Source: Microbacterium sp. cf332
GTDB taxonomy: Bacteria; Actinomycetota; Actinomycetes; Actinomycetales; Microbacteriaceae
Direction: 5' to 3'
Length of the DNA stretch: 64,000 bases
Assembly (NCBI RefSeq): GCF_900102175.1
Contig: NZ_FNKN01000005.1
Coordinates: 19,730 to 83,729, forward strand
Below, one piece after another: positions 61,459 through 64,000 of this stretch. A program made the translations under genes and the position numbers. Within the stretch, counting starts at the first letter, position 1. Each line of letters starts with the position of its first letter. The notes below the pieces were generated by a model. It was not told the origin of the DNA, ran no database searches, and saw only the letters and a list, made by a program, of their open reading frames with translations.

Positions 61459-61980
61459 ATGCCCCGCGCCCCGAAGCTCGCCACGTTCCCGGCGATCCGG
61501 AACGCCCTGAGGTTCTACCAGATCTGCTCGGTCATCACGGGCGTGGGTCTGCTCCTGCTCCTGGCGGAGATGATCCTGAAGTACACCCCGATCCACACCG
61601 AGCTCTTCGCGGGCGGTTCGGGTGGTCTCCTCTGGTTCGCTCCGGTGATCGCCGGAGCCGACTGCGAATGGTGGTCGCTGTTCCTGCCGCAGACGAACTC
61701 GTGCGAGATGGTCTCGACCGGTGACGGCTTCAACATCTCGCTCGCGATCCTCGTCGTGCACGGCTGGTTCTACGTCGTGTACCTGTTCTCGTGCTTCCGC
61801 GTGTGGAGCCTCATGCGGTGGTCGTTCCCCCGCTTCATCCTGCTCGCGCTCGGCGGCGTCGTTCCCGCCCTCTCGTTCTTCATGGAGGCCCGCGTCGGCC
61901 GCGAGGTGAGGGCCTATCTCACCCAGCGCGAAGCCGCCGAGGCCGCCGCATCCATCCCCGCCACGGAAGGCACCCGGTGA
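61459..61980 (+). CDS. DUF3817 small membrane protein
   Basis: 173 residues with three to four helices. [24 protein letters not shown] and [28 protein letters not shown] sequence are typical of DUF3817, a family of unknown function often next to guaA or SURF1-like genes in actinobacteria. Two Cys residues sit in the loop (GADCEWW, TNSCEMV) and might form a disulphide outside the cell. Its stop overlaps the guaA start (GTGA), so guaA is coupled to it. Confidence 0.85.
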   Translation: MPRAPKLATFPAIRNALRFYQICSVITGVGLLLLLAEMILKYTPIHTELFAGGSGGLLWFAPVIAGADCEWWSLFLPQTNSCEMVSTGDGFNISLAILVVHGWFYVVYLFSCFRVWSLMRWSFPRFILLALGGVVPALSFFMEARVGREVRAYLTQREAAEAAASIPATEGTR

Positions 61981-63557
61981 CAACTCAGACCGAAACGTCG
62001 CAGCGCCCTGTCCTCGTCGTCGACTTCGGCGCCCAGTACGCCCAGCTGATCGCCCGGCGCGTGCGCGAGGCCGGCGTCTACAGCGAACTCGTCCCGCACA
62101 CCGCGACGGCGGAGGAGATCGCGGCGAAGGACCCGGTCGGCATCATCCTGTCGGGCGGCCCATCGTCGGTGTACGAGCCGGGCGCACCCGCGCTCGATGC
62201 CGGCGTCTTCGATCTCGGCGTGCCCACGCTCGGCATCTGCTACGGGTTCCAGGTGATGGCCCAGGCCCTCGGTGGCGAGGTCGCGAACACCGGGTTGCGC
62301 GAGTACGGCGCGACCGACGCGACGATCGTGACCGAGGGAACGCTGCTCGAGGGGCAGCCGGCCGAGCAGAACGTGTGGATGAGCCACGGCGACCAGGTCT
62401 CGCGTGCGCCCGAGGGCTTCGACGTGCTGGCGCGCACGGCGGCGACGCCCGTAGCCGCGTTCGCGAACGACGTCCGGAAGTTCTACGGGGTGCAGTGGCA
62501 TCCCGAGGTCAAGCACTCCGACCACGGACAGAAGGTGCTCGAGAACTTCCTGCACAAGGCGGCAGGGCTTCCCGCCGACTGGAACAGCGGCAACGTCATC
62601 GCCGAGCAGATCGAGCGCATCCGAGAGCAGGTGGGGTCCGGACGCGTCATCTCCGCGCTGTCGGGCGGTGTCGACTCGGCGGTCTCGACGGCACTCGTGC
62701 ACAAAGCCGTCGGAGACAAGCTGACGGCGATCTTCGTCGACCACGGTCTCCTCCGGAAGGGGGAGCGGGAACAGGTCGAGAACGACTACGTCGCATCGAC
62801 GGGTGTCCGGCTGATCACGGTCGACGCCCGTGAGCGGTTCCTCGAAGCCCTCGCCGGGGTCAGCGACCCCGAGCAGAAGCGCAAGATCATCGGTCGCGAG
62901 TTCATCCGGGCCTTCGAGCAGGCCGAGCGCGACCTGATGGCCGAGGCGGCGGCCGACGGCGAACCGATCCGGTTCCTCGTGCAGGGCACCCTGTACCCGG
63001 ATGTCGTCGAGTCGGGCGGCGGGGCCGGCACGGCCAACATCAAGAGCCATCACAACGTCGGAGGCCTGCCCGAAGACCTGCAGTTCGAGCTCATCGAGCC
63101 GCTCCGGACGCTGTTCAAGGACGAGGTCCGCGCGATCGGCCGCGAGCTCGGTCTGCCCGAGGCCATCGTCGGACGCCAGCCGTTTCCGGGGCCCGGCCTC
63201 GGCATCCGGATCGTGGGCGAGGTCACCGCTGATCGTCTCGAGATCCTGCGTGATGCCGACGCCATCGCTCGAGCGGAGCTGACGAAGGCGGGATTGGACG
63301 CGGAGATCTGGCAGTGCCCGGTCGTGCTGCTCGCCGATGTCCGTTCGGTCGGAGTCCAGGGGGATGGGCGCACCTACGGCCACCCGATCGTGCTGCGCCC
63401 CGTCTCGAGCGAGGACGCGATGACCGCCGACTGGACCCGCCTGCCGTACGACGTGCTCTCGAAGATCTCGAACCGCATCACGAACGAGGTGCGCGAAGTG
63501 AACCGCGTGGTGCTCGACGTCACGTCGAAGCCCCCGGGAACGATCGAGTGGGAGTGA
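61977..63557 (+). CDS. guaA: GMP synthase (glutamine-hydrolysing)
   Basis: 526 residues. It aminates XMP to GMP. Class I amidotransferase domain: [19 protein letters not shown], nucleophile loop [13 protein letters not shown] (Cys) and [10 protein letters not shown] (His/Glu). ATP-pyrophosphatase domain: [19 protein letters not shown]; dimerisation domain: [13 protein letters not shown] and the C-terminal KPPGTIEWE. All catalytic motifs are intact. GTG 61977 overlaps the preceding stop by 4 bp. It completes the guanine set guaB, guaB3, guaA. Confidence 0.98.
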   Translation: MTTQTETSQRPVLVVDFGAQYAQLIARRVREAGVYSELVPHTATAEEIAAKDPVGIILSGGPSSVYEPGAPALDAGVFDLGVPTLGICYGFQVMAQALGGEVANTGLREYGATDATIVTEGTLLEGQPAEQNVWMSHGDQVSRAPEGFDVLARTAATPVAAFANDVRKFYGVQWHPEVKHSDHGQKVLENFLHKAAGLPADWNSGNVIAEQIERIREQVGSGRVISALSGGVDSAVSTALVHKAVGDKLTAIFVDHGLLRKGEREQVENDYVASTGVRLITVDARERFLEALAGVSDPEQKRKIIGREFIRAFEQAERDLMAEAAADGEPIRFLVQGTLYPDVVESGGGAGTANIKSHHNVGGLPEDLQFELIEPLRTLFKDEVRAIGRELGLPEAIVGRQPFPGPGLGIRIVGEVTADRLEILRDADAIARAELTKAGLDAEIWQCPVVLLADVRSVGVQGDGRTYGHPIVLRPVSSEDAMTADWTRLPYDVLSKISNRITNEVREVNRVVLDVTSKPPGTIEWE

Positions 63558-63574
63558 GCGCGTCTCACGCGATG

Positions 63575-63617
63575 ACGGCGGATGCCGCGGCCGAAGGGTC
63601 GCGGCATCCGCCGTTTT
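63575..63617 (+). terminator. Rho-independent-type terminator of guaA
   Basis: ACGGCGGATGCCGCG (63575-63589) pairs exactly with CGCGGCATCCGCCGT (63600-63614), loop 10 nt, followed by TTTT. Confidence 0.88.
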
Positions 63618-63798
63618 CCGCGTGATGACGCGGTTCTCGGCTTCCGACGGCCCCTGCGACACGCCCGGGATGTCGCGCCGCTTTGCCACGATGCCGGGAG
63701 CCGCGTAACTTATTACTTGTTCGCCCCACAGGGAAGAGCGAGAAGGCCGGGAGGCCTACGCCCCCTCAAGCGGAGAACAAATCCCATCCCAAACCTCC

Positions 63799-63828
63799 TT
63801 GCGAGAACAAAGCGCTTGCGTCTAGGAT
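63799..63828 (+). promoter_or_regulatory. Probable rRNA operon promoter
   Basis: TTGCGA (63799-63804) and TAGGAT (63823-63828) are 18 bp apart, upstream of a conserved rRNA leader. The 180 bp before it are AT-richer than the surroundings, as is common upstream of rrn promoters. Confidence 0.6.
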
Positions 63829-64000
63829 GGAACCTCCACCCCGAAGAGCAGTCCTCGACTGACACGGAACCTCGTTCCGGAGCCAGATCGAAGCGCGTCG
63901 TGGTGGGGTATGGTTGTGAAGTTGCCCTCTGGGCTGGCTGTGAGGTCAGTTGGGGGAGCGTCCGATCCTTGAGAACTCAACAGCGTGCACTTGTCAAATG
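63829..64000 (+). other. 16S rRNA leader (rRNA operon begins beyond the window)
   Basis: The string CCTTGAGAACTCAACAGCG near 63967 followed by GTGCACTTGTCAAATG is typical of the pre-16S leader of Microbacteriaceae, which includes antitermination sequences. The mature 16S sequence itself is not reached. Confidence 0.7.

Noticed and set aside
63950..63955. TTGGGG in the rRNA leader
   Set aside because: It lies in a conserved rRNA operon leader, not in a surface-gene leader, so it was not counted in the motif set.

Overview
The window is about 70% GC and reads as a chromosomal segment of a high-GC Gram-positive actinobacterium. The family Microbacteriaceae, and probably Microbacterium, fits best. 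This rests on protein character, many promoters of the form TANNNT placed 6-7 nt before a start codon (leaderless mRNAs), a CIRCE-controlled groES, paired guaB/guaB3, and a Microbacterium-like 16S leader at the right edge. I see no prophage, CRISPR array, tRNA or intact insertion sequence.

Layout. 1-0.4 kb: end of a trehalose-synthase-like amylase. 0.9-5.5 kb: three membrane or PAS sensor kinases with no response regulator. 5.7-9.3 kb: rplM-rpsI-glmM and an FAD reductase. 9.7-33.8 kb: a large surface-polysaccharide region. It holds a GH71 glucanase, a Wzc-like chain-length/tyrosine-kinase protein, a polymerase, gmd-fcl (GDP-L-fucose), glycosyltransferases, acyltransferases, a flippase, an SGNH esterase, a CDP-alcohol phosphotransferase, an 1837-residue secreted mosaic protein, a priming sugar-phosphate transferase, a TagD-like cytidylyltransferase and a second atypical kinase. 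33.7-44.5 kb: Ppx/GppA, coaA, a secreted lipase-like hydrolase, glmS, acpS, alr and the tsaE-tsaB-rimI-tsaD block. 44.5-53.6 kb: a THUMP-like methyltransferase, groES, rarD and a branched-chain amino-acid ABC system (binding protein on +, livHMGF on -). 53.7-63.6 kb: guaB, a DUF559 protein, an amine oxidase, an ABC-F ATPase, guaB3, a SURF1 protein, a DUF3817 protein and guaA. 63.8 kb to the end: promoter and leader of an rRNA operon.

How it fits together. GlmM and GlmS make UDP-GlcNAc precursors. Gmd and Fcl make GDP-fucose. The priming transferase, glycosyltransferases, flippase, polymerase and Wzc-like protein would build and export a fucose-containing polymer. Acyl- and alcohol-phosphate transferases would decorate it.

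Most notable observation. Nearly every transcription unit of the polysaccharide region has a TTGGGGA-type element in its 5' leader, often doubling as the Shine-Dalgarno sequence or sitting in a hairpin loop. An 0.6 kb gene-free stretch (35,940-36,576, minus strand) carries a string of hairpins that display the same G-rich loops. This resembles the logic of the Csr/Rsm system (leader GGA sites plus a multi-hairpin sponge RNA), which actinobacteria are not known to have. It is an inference from sequence only and needs covariation and expression tests.
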